Shown here one piece after another: positions 51,330 through 60,184 of a stretch of 64,000 nt of DNA. Both the position numbers and the translations under genes were made by a program. The DNA comes from Kaistia geumhonensis (lineage in GTDB: Bacteria > Pseudomonadota > Alphaproteobacteria > Rhizobiales > Kaistiaceae). Where the stretch lies: positions 1,860,001 through 1,924,000 of the forward strand of contig NZ_JAUSWJ010000001.1 in the NCBI RefSeq assembly GCF_030815145.1. The letters run 5' to 3'. The notes beneath the pieces were generated by a model that searched no databases, was not told where the DNA came from, and saw nothing but the letters and a program-made list of their open reading frames with translations. The stretch's first letter is position 1, and each line of letters opens with the position of its first letter.

Positions 51330-51456
51330 GGCTTCCTCCCCGATGCCGGGGCGGTGGCCGCCCCTCGTCCCGGCCAAGCGGTAGCGCATCGCCGCAAAAT
51401 CGGAAACAGAATATTTTTTATTGCGAGGCGCCGAGTTTGCTGCGAGGCTCGTTTCC

Positions 51457-52137
51457 ATGAGAGCGCTGAAGCGATCGACCCTCGCCGAACAGGCCTATGA
51501 AGAGCTGCGCAGCCAGATCGTGTCCGGCCGGCTGCGCGGCGGCGAGCGGCTGCTCGCCGACGAGCTGGCCGACAAGCTCGCGATCAGCCAGACGCCGGTG
51601 AAGGAGGCGATCGCCCAGCTCGAGCGCGACGGGCTGGTCGAGGGGACGGCACGACGGGCCTCCGTGGTCCGCCGTTTCACGCCCGCCGATATCGTCGAGA
51701 TCTTCGAGGCGCGCATGCTGCTGGAGCTGCATGCGACCGAGAGCGCCTTCGCGGCCGGCCGGGTGACGCCGTCGTTTGCGGCCGGCCTCAGGGCGCTGTT
51801 CGAGGCGCATGTCGCCGAGGTGCGCAAGCAGAACGGGGAGGCGCTCGCCGAGGCGATCAGGCTCGACCGCGAGTTCCACGAGGCGCTGGTGCAGCTCGGC
51901 GCCAACGATACCATCGCCGGCTGGCACCGCATCGTGCAGCGCCAGACGCAGACCATCCGCAATTTCACGCTCAAGACCTACACGCTGGAGCGCACCACCC
52001 GCGAGCACGCGGCGATCGTGGAGGCGATCGAACGCGGCGACGCAAGAGCGACGCTCGATGCGCTGAAAGCGCATCTGACGGCGAGCCGCGACGCCATGGT
52101 GTCGCGCGCGCCGGAGGAATTGCCGGTTCGAGGCTGA
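51457..52137 (+). CDS. GntR-family regulator, FCD type
   Basis: A 226-residue regulator with an N-terminal winged helix (LAEQAYEELRSQIVSGRLRGGERLLADELADKLAISQTPVKEAIAQLERDGLVEGTA) and a helical FCD ligand domain with EIFEARMLLELHATESA, LDREFHEALVQLGAND and TTREHAAIVEAIERGD, whose Asp and His residues bind metal in the family. It is divergent from the split-UxaA/RraA operon and precedes the CUT2 importer in the same direction, so it probably controls one or both. The ATG at 51457 starts MRALKRST; a TTG at 51421 would add twelve residues. A strong terminator follows. Confidence 0.92.
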   Translation: MRALKRSTLAEQAYEELRSQIVSGRLRGGERLLADELADKLAISQTPVKEAIAQLERDGLVEGTARRASVVRRFTPADIVEIFEARMLLELHATESAFAAGRVTPSFAAGLRALFEAHVAEVRKQNGEALAEAIRLDREFHEALVQLGANDTIAGWHRIVQRQTQTIRNFTLKTYTLERTTREHAAIVEAIERGDARATLDALKAHLTASRDAMVSRAPEELPVRG

Positions 52138-52142
52138 AGGCG

Positions 52143-52172
52143 AAGGGCGGCATCGGAGGATGCCGCCCTTTT
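52143..52172 (+). terminator. Intrinsic terminator after the GntR gene
   Basis: A perfect 12-bp stem (AAGGGCGGCATC with GATGCCGCCCTT), four-base loop GGAG, and TTTT at the 3' end, six bases past the GntR stop. It separates the regulator transcript from the importer operon. Confidence 0.88.
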
Positions 52173-52306
52173 CGCATGTCCCGGAAGGGGCGACTTCGGG
52201 AGGAGGTCGTCGCCGCCGCAAGGTTCGCCCTCGTGAAGAAGGGCGGCCACGCGGCGGCACGAGGAAGCAAGAAGACACCAAGAAAGAACACACCAGGGAG
52301 GAAAGA

Positions 52307-53335
52307 ATGACGCTTCTGAAATCGGGCCCGGCCGCGATCGCCGGCGCACTCTTCGTCGCCGGAGCGGCAACGCTCGGCCTCGGCGGAACGGCAAGCGCCG
52401 AATCCGGCAAGGTGGCGGTCGATCTCACGACGCTGACCTCGCCGTTCTGGACGTCCTACAACAAGTACATCATCGAGGAAGCCAAGGCGCAGGGCGTCGA
52501 GCTGCTCGAGCCGTTCAACTCCGAATTCGACACGGCCAAGCAGATCACCGGCGTGCAGAACGCGCTGTCGCTCGGCGCCAAGGGCATCATCTTCTCGCCC
52601 TTCGAATCCGCAGCCGCCGGCAATGTGCTGAAGGCCGCGGAAAAGGCGGGCGCCAAGGTGGTGGCCGTCGACGTCGCGCCGGACAACGGACCGGTGGCGA
52701 TCGTGGTGCGCGCCAACAACCTCGCCTATGGCGAGAAGGCCTGCAAATATATCGGCGACCATGTCAAGGAAGGCGCCGTCCTGCAGATCATGGGCGACCA
52801 GGCCTCGATCAACGGCCGCGACCGCGGCAACGGCTTCCGCGACTGCATCACCAAGAACTATCCCAAGCTGACGCAGCTCGAGGTGCCGACCAAGGCGTGG
52901 TCGGGCGAGGATGCCGCGGCGGGCCTCGACGCGATCCTCAACTCGAACCCGGACCTCAAGGCGATCTACATGCATGCCGGCGGCGTCTTCCTGGCGCCGA
53001 CCCTGCAGACGCTGAAGCGCAAGGGCCTGCTGAAGCCGGCCGGCGAAGAGGGACACATCGTCATCGTCTCGAATGACGGCATTCCCCAGGAGTTCGACGC
53101 CATCCGCAAGGGCGAGATCGATGCCACCGTCTCGCAGCCGGCCGACCTCTATGCCAAGTACGGCATCATGTATCTGAAGCAGGCGATGGACGGGAAGACC
53201 TTCGCGCCCGGCCCGACCGACCACGATTCGACCATCGTCGAGGTCCGTCCGGGCGTCCTGGAGGACCAGCTGGCCGCGCCGCTGGTCACCAAGGAGAATG
53301 TCGACGACAAGAGCTTCTGGGCCAACCAGCTCTGA
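52307..53335 (+). CDS. Sugar ABC transporter substrate-binding protein (CUT2)
   Basis: A 342-residue periplasmic binding protein. The signal peptide KSGPAAIAGALFVAGAATLGLGGTASA is followed by ESGKVAVDLTTLTSPFWTSYNKYI. Type 1 fold landmarks include GVQNALSLGAKGIIFSPFES, VVAVDVAPDN, GDQASINGRDRGNGFRDCI and VIVSNDGIPQEFDAIRKGEIDATVSQPADLYAKYG. GGGAGGAAAGA precedes the ATG. It starts a second CUT2 importer, distinct from the one at 41049, and has a GC-rich stem-loop after it. The ligand is unknown, though the adjacent sugar-acid dehydratase suggests a uronate or aldonate. Confidence 0.94.
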   Translation: MTLLKSGPAAIAGALFVAGAATLGLGGTASAESGKVAVDLTTLTSPFWTSYNKYIIEEAKAQGVELLEPFNSEFDTAKQITGVQNALSLGAKGIIFSPFESAAAGNVLKAAEKAGAKVVAVDVAPDNGPVAIVVRANNLAYGEKACKYIGDHVKEGAVLQIMGDQASINGRDRGNGFRDCITKNYPKLTQLEVPTKAWSGEDAAAGLDAILNSNPDLKAIYMHAGGVFLAPTLQTLKRKGLLKPAGEEGHIVIVSNDGIPQEFDAIRKGEIDATVSQPADLYAKYGIMYLKQAMDGKTFAPGPTDHDSTIVEVRPGVLEDQLAAPLVTKENVDDKSFWANQL

Positions 53336-53341
53336 CGATCA

Positions 53342-53368
53342 GGCGCGCGCCCCTCGCGGGCGCGCGCC
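53342..53368 (+). other. GC-rich stem-loop between binding-protein and ATPase genes
   Basis: A perfect 11-bp stem (GGCGCGCGCCC with GGGCGCGCGCC) around a five-base loop, six bases past the stop and without a T-tract. Such hairpins commonly stabilise or attenuate, so that the binding protein is made in excess of the membrane components. Confidence 0.7.
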
Positions 53369-53395
53369 CTTCATTCCCCCAGGAAGCCCAACGCC

Positions 53396-54913
53396 ATGCA
53401 AGAGCCCCCATCGGGCGGCGCGCCGCCGATCGTCGAGGCGATCGGCGTCTCCAAGCGCTACGGCCCCACCATCGCGCTCAGCGATGCCGGCATCCGCGTC
53501 CATGCCGGTGAATCCCACGCGCTTGTCGGCCGGAACGGCGCCGGCAAGTCGACGCTGGTCGGCATCCTTACGGGCCTGCGCGCCTCCGATACCGGCGAGG
53601 TCCGCTTCTCGGGCGAGCCGGCGCCGCCGCTGTCCGATCGCGAGGGCTGGCGCCAGCGGGTCGCCTGCGTCTACCAGCATTCGACGATCATCCCGGACCT
53701 CACGGTCGCCGAGAACCTCTTCATCAACCGTCAGCCGCTGCAACGCGGCTTCATCTCCTGGCCGACGCTGCGGCGCGAGGCGCGCGCTCTGCTCGACCGC
53801 TGGAACGTCTCCGTCCCGGAGGACATGCGGGCCGGCGACCTCCGCGTCGAGGCGCGGCAGCTGGTCGAGATCGCGCGTGCCCTGTCCTACGGCGCCCGCT
53901 TCATCATTCTCGACGAGCCGACCGCGCAGCTCGACGGCGAGGAGATCAAACGCCTCTTCGTCCGCATCCGCGAATTGCAGGCGGCCGGCGTCACCTTCCT
54001 CTTCATCTCGCATCACCTGCAGGAGGTGTACGAGATCTGCCAGACCGTGACGGTGCTACGCGATGCCCGCCACATCGTCACCGCGCCGGTGGCGGACCTT
54101 CCCAAGAGCCGCCTGATCGAGGCCATGACCGGCGAGAACGTCCATCTCGACATCGCCGACGCCGCCGGCCGCGTGCCCGACCCCACCGCGCCGGTGGCGC
54201 TCACCGTCGAGCGGATCTCGGGCGAGGATTTCAGCGATGTCAGCCTCACCGTCCGCAGCGGCGAGGTGGTCGGGCTCTCCGGCTCGACATCGAGCGGGCG
54301 CGTCGGCGTCGCCGAGGCGATCGCCGGGCTCGGGCGCTATCGCGGCGGGACGATCCGCATCGGCAGCCGCACCCTGCCCTCCGGCGACGTCCCGACGGCG
54401 CTTTCGCTCGGCGTCGGCTGCGTGCCCAAGAGCCGGCACAAGGAGGGCCTCGTGCTCTCGATGCCGATCGCCGACAACACGACCATGACCATCAACCGGC
54501 TGCTGGGACCCCTCGGCTTCATCCCGCCAGCCAAGCGCAGGAACCGGGCCGAGGAGACGATCCGCTCGCTCGGCGTGGTGACGCAGGGGCCGGAACAGCT
54601 CGTCTCGGGCCTGTCGGGCGGCAACCAGCAGAAAGTCGTCATGGGCCGCGCGCTCGCCAACGATCCGGCGGTGCTCGTGCTCATGGACCCGACTGCCGGC
54701 GTCGACGTGAAGTCGAAGGAAGCGCTTCTCGGCGTCGTCGAGCGCATGCGCGCCGCCGGCAAGGCGATCCTCGTCGTCTCCAGCGAGGTCGAGGACCTCA
54801 GGACCTGCGACCGGGTGCTCGTGATGCGCCACGGTTCGATCGTTGCGGAACACAAGGCGGGCTGGAGCGACAATGCGCTCGTCGCCTCGATAGAAGGAAT
54901 TGAGGCCCTATGA
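53396..54913 (+). CDS. Sugar ABC transporter ATP-binding protein (CUT2), degenerate second domain
   Basis: A 505-residue double ATPase. Domain one has GRNGAGKST (Walker A), YQHSTIIPDLTVAENLF (Q loop) and FIILDEPTAQLD (Walker B), but its signature reads LRVEARQLVEIARAL rather than LSxxE/GxQ. Domain two has STSSGRVG in place of the P-loop, LSGGNQQK, and VLVLMDPTAGVD where LDEP is expected, so the Walker B Asp and Glu positions are Met and Asp. Asymmetric sites are usual in this family, but this pair is unusually degenerate. Its stop overlaps the permease start. Confidence 0.93.
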   Translation: MQEPPSGGAPPIVEAIGVSKRYGPTIALSDAGIRVHAGESHALVGRNGAGKSTLVGILTGLRASDTGEVRFSGEPAPPLSDREGWRQRVACVYQHSTIIPDLTVAENLFINRQPLQRGFISWPTLRREARALLDRWNVSVPEDMRAGDLRVEARQLVEIARALSYGARFIILDEPTAQLDGEEIKRLFVRIRELQAAGVTFLFISHHLQEVYEICQTVTVLRDARHIVTAPVADLPKSRLIEAMTGENVHLDIADAAGRVPDPTAPVALTVERISGEDFSDVSLTVRSGEVVGLSGSTSSGRVGVAEAIAGLGRYRGGTIRIGSRTLPSGDVPTALSLGVGCVPKSRHKEGLVLSMPIADNTTMTINRLLGPLGFIPPAKRRNRAEETIRSLGVVTQGPEQLVSGLSGGNQQKVVMGRALANDPAVLVLMDPTAGVDVKSKEALLGVVERMRAAGKAILVVSSEVEDLRTCDRVLVMRHGSIVAEHKAGWSDNALVASIEGIEAL

Positions 54914-55932
54914 GCACCACGCCCTCCGCCGCCTCCGCCTCGATCGGTCCGGCGCGGACCCCGTCATCGCGCGCGCTGGCCGGCCGCATCCGCGATCTCG
55001 CCCTGCTGCCGGCTCTCGTCGTGCTGGTCATCGCCGGCGCGCTCGTCAGCCCCGCCTTCCTGACCCAGGCCAACATCACGACGATCCTGACCTCGTCGGC
55101 GGCGCTGGCGCTGGTCGTTCTGGCGGAATCGCTCATCATCATCACCGGCAAGTTCGACCTGTCGCTCGAATCGACCGCCGGCTTCGCCCCCGCGATCGGG
55201 GCGCTGGTCGTGCTGCCGGTGGCGAGCAACGGCTTCGGCCTCGAACTGCCGACCTTCGTCGGCATCCTGATGGTGCTGGCGATCGGCGCGCTGGTCGGCT
55301 TCGTCAACGGCTTCCTGATCGTCCGCCTGCAGCTCAACGCCTTCATCGTCACGCTGGCGATGCTGATCATCCTGCGCGGCATGCTGGTCGGCGCCTCGAA
55401 GGGACGCACGCTGTTCGACCTTCCGGACGCCTTCTATGCGCTGATGATCGTCACCTTCCTCGGCATCCCGCTCGCGGTGTGGCTCGCCGCCCTCGCCTTC
55501 CTGATCGCCGGCATCGTGCTCAAATATCATCGGCTCGGCCGGGCGCTCTATGCCATCGGCGGCAATCCGGAGGCCGCGCGCGCCGCCGGCATCCGCGTCG
55601 AGCGCATCACCTGGGGCGTCTATGTGCTGGCCGGCGTGCTCGCCTCGATCGGCGGCCTCGTCATCACCGGCTATGTCGGGGCCATCAGCGCCAACCAGGG
55701 CAACGGCATGATCTTCACCGTCTTCGCGGCGGCGGTGATCGGCGGCATCTCGCTCGACGGCGGCAAGGGCACCATGTTCGGCGCGCTCACGGGTGTGCTG
55801 CTGCTCGGCGTCGTGCAGAACCTGCTGACGCTGGCGCAGGTGCCGTCCTTCTGGATCCAGGCCATCTACGGCGCGATCATCCTCGGCGCGCTGATGGTGG
55901 CGCGCCTGACATCCGGCACGCCGCAGAACTGA
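54910..55932 (+). CDS. Sugar ABC transporter permease (CUT2/RbsC type)
   Basis: A 340-residue RbsC-like permease with about nine membrane helices. LALVVLAESLIIITGKFDLSLESTAGFAPAIGAL, GFVNGFLIVRLQLNAFIVTLAMLIILRGM and GGNPEAARAAGIRVERI are family landmarks. Its ATG lies in an ATGA overlap with the ATPase gene. It completes the second CUT2 importer and converges with the ETF-QO gene across 42 bases that contain an imperfect GC hairpin (GCCGCGG 55939-55945 with CCGCGGC 55963-55969). Confidence 0.93.
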   Translation: MSTTPSAASASIGPARTPSSRALAGRIRDLALLPALVVLVIAGALVSPAFLTQANITTILTSSAALALVVLAESLIIITGKFDLSLESTAGFAPAIGALVVLPVASNGFGLELPTFVGILMVLAIGALVGFVNGFLIVRLQLNAFIVTLAMLIILRGMLVGASKGRTLFDLPDAFYALMIVTFLGIPLAVWLAALAFLIAGIVLKYHRLGRALYAIGGNPEAARAAGIRVERITWGVYVLAGVLASIGGLVITGYVGAISANQGNGMIFTVFAAAVIGGISLDGGKGTMFGALTGVLLLGVVQNLLTLAQVPSFWIQAIYGAIILGALMVARLTSGTPQN

Positions 55933-55974
55933 GGGGCAGCCGCGGCCGGCGCTCGCAGCCCGCCGCGGCCTTAC

Positions 55975-57633
55975 TCACATGTTCGGGTAGTTCGGGCCGC
56001 CGCCGCCCTCGGGCACCGTCCAGGTGATGTTCTGGTTCGGGTCCTTGATGTCGCATGTCTTGCAGTGGACGCAGTTCTGCGCGTTGATCTGGTAGCGCGG
56101 CCCCTCGGGCCCCTCGATCCACTCATAGACCCCGGCCGGGCAGTAGCGCTGCGACAGCCCCGCGAAGACGTCGTGCTCCGAGGTCTTCTGCAGCAGCGAG
56201 TCGGCGACCTTCAGATGGACCGGCTGGTCCTCCTCGTGATTGGTGTTCGACAGGAACACCGAAGAGGCGAGATCGAAGCTGACGACGCCGTCGGGCTTCG
56301 GATAGTCGATGACGCGGGCCTTGGCCGCCGGCTCCGTCGCCGCGAAATCGGCCTTGCCGTGCTTCAGCGTTCCGATCGGCGAGCCGCCGAACAGCGTCGA
56401 GGCCCACATGTCGACGCCGCCCGCGAGGATGCCGCCGAACGTGCCGAGCCGCGACCAGAGCGGCTTGACGTTCTTCACCCTGGCGAGGTCGGCGCCGATG
56501 TCCGAGCCGCGCCAGGCGGCCTCGTAGTCCTCAAGCGTGTCATGGGCGCGGCCAGCGCCGATCGCGGCGGCGACATGATCGGCGGCCAGCATGCCCGACA
56601 GCATCGCATTGTGACTGCCCTTGATGCGCGGCAGGTTGACGAAGCCCGCCGAGCAGCCGATCAGCGCCCCGCCCGGGAAGGCGAGGTTCGGGACCGACTG
56701 CCAGCCGCCCTCGGTGATGGCGCGCGCGCCATAGGAAATCCTGCGCCCGCCCTCGAACAGCGGCGCGATCGCCGGATGCGTCTTGAAGCGCTGGAACTCG
56801 CGGAACGGCGAGAGATAGGGATTGCGGTAGTTGAGATGGACGACGAGGCCGACCACGACCTGGTTGTCCTCGAGGTGATAGAGGAAGGAACCGCCGCCGG
56901 TCGAATTGTCGAGCGGCCAGCCGAAGGAGTGCTGCACGAGGCCGGGCCGGTGACGCGCCGGATCGACCTGCCACAGTTCCTTGATGCCGAGGCCGAACTT
57001 CTGCGGCTCGCGCCCTTCGGAGAGGCCGAAGCGGGCGATCAGCTGCTTGGCGAGCGAACCGCGCGCGCCCTCGCCGATCAGCGTGTAGCGGCCGACCAGC
57101 TCCATGCCGCGCTGGTAGTTCGGACCCGGCTCGCCGTCGCGGCCGACGCCCATGTCGCCGGTCGCGACGCCGATGACGGCGCCGCTCTCGTCGAACAGCA
57201 ACTCGGCGGCGGCGAAGCCCGGATAGATCTCGACCCCCAGCGCCTCGGCCTTGCCGGCCAGCCAGCGGCAGACATTGCCGAGCGAGACGACATAGTTGCC
57301 GTGATTGGACATCAGCGGCGGCATGACGAAGGCCGGAAGGCGGACACTGCCGGCGGGGCCGAGATAGAGGAAGCGGTCCTCGGTGACCGGCGTCCGGATC
57401 GGCGTCTCCTCGCTCCGCCATTCCGGCAGCAGGCGGTCGAGCGCGACGGGGTCGATGACGGCGCCGGAGAGGATATGGGCGCCGACCTCGGAACCCTTCT
57501 CGACGATGACCACGGAGAGGTCCGGCGCGCGCTGCTTGAGCCGGATCGCGGCGGCGAGTCCGGCCGGGCCGGCGCCGACGATCACGACGTCGAATTCCAT
57601 TCTCTCGCGCGCGGGCAATTCGTCCGCCGTCAT
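55975..57633 (-). CDS. etfD: Electron transfer flavoprotein-ubiquinone oxidoreductase
   Basis: A 552-residue ETF-QO. MEFDVVIVGAGPAGLAAAIRL binds FAD, IVEKGSEVGAHILSGAVIDPVALDRLLP and GTLKHGKADF are family text, and QNCVHCKTCDIKDPNQNITW holds three cysteines of the 4Fe-4S cluster, with the fourth upstream in YCPAGVYEW. The enzyme passes electrons from ETF, reduced by acyl-CoA and related dehydrogenases, to ubiquinone at the inner membrane. The start at 57633 gives MTADELPARERMEFD. It appears monocistronic and unrelated to its catabolic neighbours. Confidence 0.96.
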   Translation of the reverse strand: MTADELPARERMEFDVVIVGAGPAGLAAAIRLKQRAPDLSVVIVEKGSEVGAHILSGAVIDPVALDRLLPEWRSEETPIRTPVTEDRFLYLGPAGSVRLPAFVMPPLMSNHGNYVVSLGNVCRWLAGKAEALGVEIYPGFAAAELLFDESGAVIGVATGDMGVGRDGEPGPNYQRGMELVGRYTLIGEGARGSLAKQLIARFGLSEGREPQKFGLGIKELWQVDPARHRPGLVQHSFGWPLDNSTGGGSFLYHLEDNQVVVGLVVHLNYRNPYLSPFREFQRFKTHPAIAPLFEGGRRISYGARAITEGGWQSVPNLAFPGGALIGCSAGFVNLPRIKGSHNAMLSGMLAADHVAAAIGAGRAHDTLEDYEAAWRGSDIGADLARVKNVKPLWSRLGTFGGILAGGVDMWASTLFGGSPIGTLKHGKADFAATEPAAKARVIDYPKPDGVVSFDLASSVFLSNTNHEEDQPVHLKVADSLLQKTSEHDVFAGLSQRYCPAGVYEWIEGPEGPRYQINAQNCVHCKTCDIKDPNQNITWTVPEGGGGPNYPNM

Positions 57634-57912
57634 CCCCTTCTCCCTGCAAGCTTCGTGAGGGTTGCCGGCCCGTGGCGAGCACGGCCGGCGCCCGCCCGCA
57701 ATACACCAGGAGAGGCGGCAGCCGCCAGCGCGCCGGGCGCGCAATCGCCCGGCGCCGGCGAATTTCGTCCTCGAAGGTGCCGGATCGTCACGATTGCGCC
57801 CGAAGCGGACGCTAAACCACGGGCCTTGCCGGGCGGGCCAGTCGTGGGACGGCCGCCGGCATATCGGGGAAAGGCCCGCGCCGGGCGCGGGCCCAGTGAT
57901 CGGGGAAACGAC

Positions 57913-59337
57913 GTGTCACATCTGTTGCGCAGGATCGCCATCGCGGCCCTCGCCATCGCCGCTTCGGCGACGGTCGGGCTCGCCGCGGAGCGCGCGCCCA
58001 ATATCGTCTATATCGTCGCCGACGATCTCGGCTATGCCGATGTCGGCTTCCATGGATCAGAGATCCGCACGCCCAGCATCGACGAGCTGGCGGCCGGCGG
58101 CGCGCGGATGGAGCAGTTCTACGCGCAGCCGATGTGCACGCCGACCCGCGCCGCGCTGATGACGGGCCGCTACCCGCTGCGCTACGGCCTGCAGAGCTTC
58201 GTCATCCTGCCGGACCAGACCTATGGCATCCCGACCGACGAGAAGCTGCTGCCGCAGGTGCTGAAATCGGCCGGCTACGACACTGCCATCATCGGCAAAT
58301 GGCATCTTGGCCATGCCAATGAGGCGCTGCTGCCGAACGCGCGCGGCTTCGACTACCAGTATGGCCCGCTGATCGGCGAGATTGACTACTACACCCACGA
58401 GGTGCACGGCGTTCCGGACTGGTATCGCGATGGCAAGCCGCTCGACGAGAAGGGCTATTCAACGACGCTGATCGGCGAGGAGGCGGTGCGCTACATCGAC
58501 AGCCGCAGCCCCGAAAAGCCGTTCTTCCTCTATCTCGCCTTCAACGCGCCGCACACGCCGCTTCAGGCGCCCGAGGCCGATGTCGAGACCTACAAGGACA
58601 TCGCCGACCCGAACCGCCGCACCTATGCCGCCATGGTCTCGGCGATGGACAGGCAGATCGGCGACGTGCTGGCGGCGCTCGACCGGAAGGGCCTCCGCGA
58701 CAACACGATCATCGTCTTCCAGAGCGACAATGGCGGCGTGCGCAACGCGCTGTTCGCCGGCGAGGGCACGGGCCCGAAGGGCGAGCTGCCGGCCTCGAAC
58801 GCTCCGTTCCGCGACGGCAAGGGCTCGCTCTACGAGGGCGGAACGCGCGTCGTGGCGCTGGCCAACTGGCCGGGCCATATCAAGGCGGGCGAGGTGGACG
58901 GCCCGATCCATGTCGTCGACATGCTGCCGACGCTCGCCAGGCAGGCCGGCGCCTCGACGGACGGAACCAAGCCGCTCGACGGCATCGACCAGTGGCAGGC
59001 GATCAGCACCGGCGCACCGTCGCCGCGCAGCGAGGTCGTCTACAATGTCGAGATGTTCCGCGGCGCGGTGCGCGACGGAGACTGGAAGCTCGTCTGGAAC
59101 ACGCCGTTGCCGGCGAGGATCGAGCTCTTCGACATCGCCAGGGATCCGGGCGAGAAGACCAATCTCGCGGCCGCCAATCCCGAGATCGTCGCGAAGCTGC
59201 AGGCGCGCATCCAGCAGCTCGCCGCGGAGATGAAGCCGTCGCAGTTCTTCGAGGCGACGTTCAAGTCCTATCTCGGCCGCGATGCCGGCGATCCGGTGCT
59301 GCCCAACACCGAAGCCTATTACGACCAGTTCGACTGA
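57913..59337 (+). CDS. Exported cysteine-type sulfatase (arylsulfatase family)
   Basis: A 474-residue alkaline-phosphatase-fold sulfatase. A signal peptide (RRIAIAALAIAASATVGLAAE) precedes NIVYIVADDLGYADVGFHG, which supplies calcium-binding Asp residues. MCTPTRAALMTGRY is the sulfatase signature, with Cys of CxPxR converted to formylglycine by a maturase. GKWHLGH and SDNGG complete the site. It should hydrolyse sulfate esters of sugars or aromatics in the periplasm. The start is read as GTG at 57913, with GGGGAAACGAC upstream. No formylglycine-generating enzyme is encoded in the window. Confidence 0.9.
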   Translation: MSHLLRRIAIAALAIAASATVGLAAERAPNIVYIVADDLGYADVGFHGSEIRTPSIDELAAGGARMEQFYAQPMCTPTRAALMTGRYPLRYGLQSFVILPDQTYGIPTDEKLLPQVLKSAGYDTAIIGKWHLGHANEALLPNARGFDYQYGPLIGEIDYYTHEVHGVPDWYRDGKPLDEKGYSTTLIGEEAVRYIDSRSPEKPFFLYLAFNAPHTPLQAPEADVETYKDIADPNRRTYAAMVSAMDRQIGDVLAALDRKGLRDNTIIVFQSDNGGVRNALFAGEGTGPKGELPASNAPFRDGKGSLYEGGTRVVALANWPGHIKAGEVDGPIHVVDMLPTLARQAGASTDGTKPLDGIDQWQAISTGAPSPRSEVVYNVEMFRGAVRDGDWKLVWNTPLPARIELFDIARDPGEKTNLAAANPEIVAKLQARIQQLAAEMKPSQFFEATFKSYLGRDAGDPVLPNTEAYYDQFD

Positions 59338-59342
59338 GTGCC

Positions 59343-59374
59343 CGACCGGCCGGGGGTTCGCCTCCGGCCGGTCG
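59343..59374. terminator. Hairpin between convergent sulfatase and permease genes
   Basis: An 11-bp inverted repeat (CGACCGGCCGG 59343-59353 with CCGGCCGGTCG 59364-59374) lies between the convergent stop codons. It lacks a T-tract, so terminator function is probable but not certain. Confidence 0.5.
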
Positions 59375-59380
59375 CCCGCT

Positions 59381-60184
59381 TCAGTCCTTCCAGTAGCTCG
59401 GAGACCAGCGCCGGGCCTTGGAGCCCTGCCGCCAGGGCGTCAGCACATATTCGGCGGCGATGACGATGAGGAAGCTGACGAGGCCGAGCAGCGCCAGGAA
59501 CACGATGGCCGCGAAGGTGCCGGACGTGTTGAGCCGCGAGTTGGCCTGCAGCAGATAGGCGCCGATGCCGCCGGAGGTCGAGGCGGTCCATTCCGCGATC
59601 ACCGCGCCGGTGACGCTGAAGGTCGCCGAGAGCTTCAGCGCGGAGAAGAGCGGCGTATAGGTCGCCGGCAGCTTCACATGGCGGAAGACACTCGCCCGCG
59701 ACGCGCCCATGGCGTGGACGAGGTTGAGGATGTCGCGGTCGACCGAGGCGAGGCCGTCGAGCACGTTCACGACCACCGGGAAGAACACGACCAGCGCCAC
59801 GATCACCAGCTTCGGCGCGAGGCCGAAGCCGAGCCAGATCGTCAGCGCCGCCGAGATGGCGACGATCGGGATCGCCTGGCTGGTGATGAGGATCGGATAG
59901 AGGATGCCGCGCACCGGTCGGAACGCATCCATCATCACCGCGAAGACGAAGCCCGCGATCGCGCCGGCGAGGAAGCCGAGCAGGAACTCGACGAAGGTCA
60001 CCCAGAAGCCGCGCAGCAGAGCCGGCCAGTCGTCGGCGATATGCGCGGCCACGTCGGCCGGCGAGGGCATCACATAGCGCGGGATCGCGAAATACGAGAC
60101 CGCGAAATGCCATCCGGCGACCACCACCAGGAGGGCGATGGCCGGATAGGCGATCTTCAGGATCAGCGCGCCGCGCTCAGTCAT
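59381..60184 (-). CDS. ABC transporter permease (NMT1/SsuC/ThiX type)
   Basis: A 267-residue permease with six helices and the BPD segment GLASVDRDILNLVHAMGASRASVFRHVKLPATYTPLFSALKLS. This type serves nitrate, sulfonate, taurine and thiamine-precursor importers. The start at 60184 follows GGAGGTGGTC; a GTG at 60190 is the alternative. It overlaps the ATPase gene by eight bases and is the last gene of the five-gene operon. Confidence 0.92.
   Translation of the reverse strand: MTERGALILKIAYPAIALLVVVAGWHFAVSYFAIPRYVMPSPADVAAHIADDWPALLRGFWVTFVEFLLGFLAGAIAGFVFAVMMDAFRPVRGILYPILITSQAIPIVAISAALTIWLGFGLAPKLVIVALVVFFPVVVNVLDGLASVDRDILNLVHAMGASRASVFRHVKLPATYTPLFSALKLSATFSVTGAVIAEWTASTSGGIGAYLLQANSRLNTSGTFAAIVFLALLGLVSFLIVIAAEYVLTPWRQGSKARRWSPSYWKD

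Noticed and set aside
56065-57912. Long in-frame 5' extension of the sulfatase frame
   Set aside because: It is antisense to ETF-QO, precedes the evident signal peptide and has no domain. The GTG at 57913 with its ribosome-binding site gives a normal sulfatase N-terminus.
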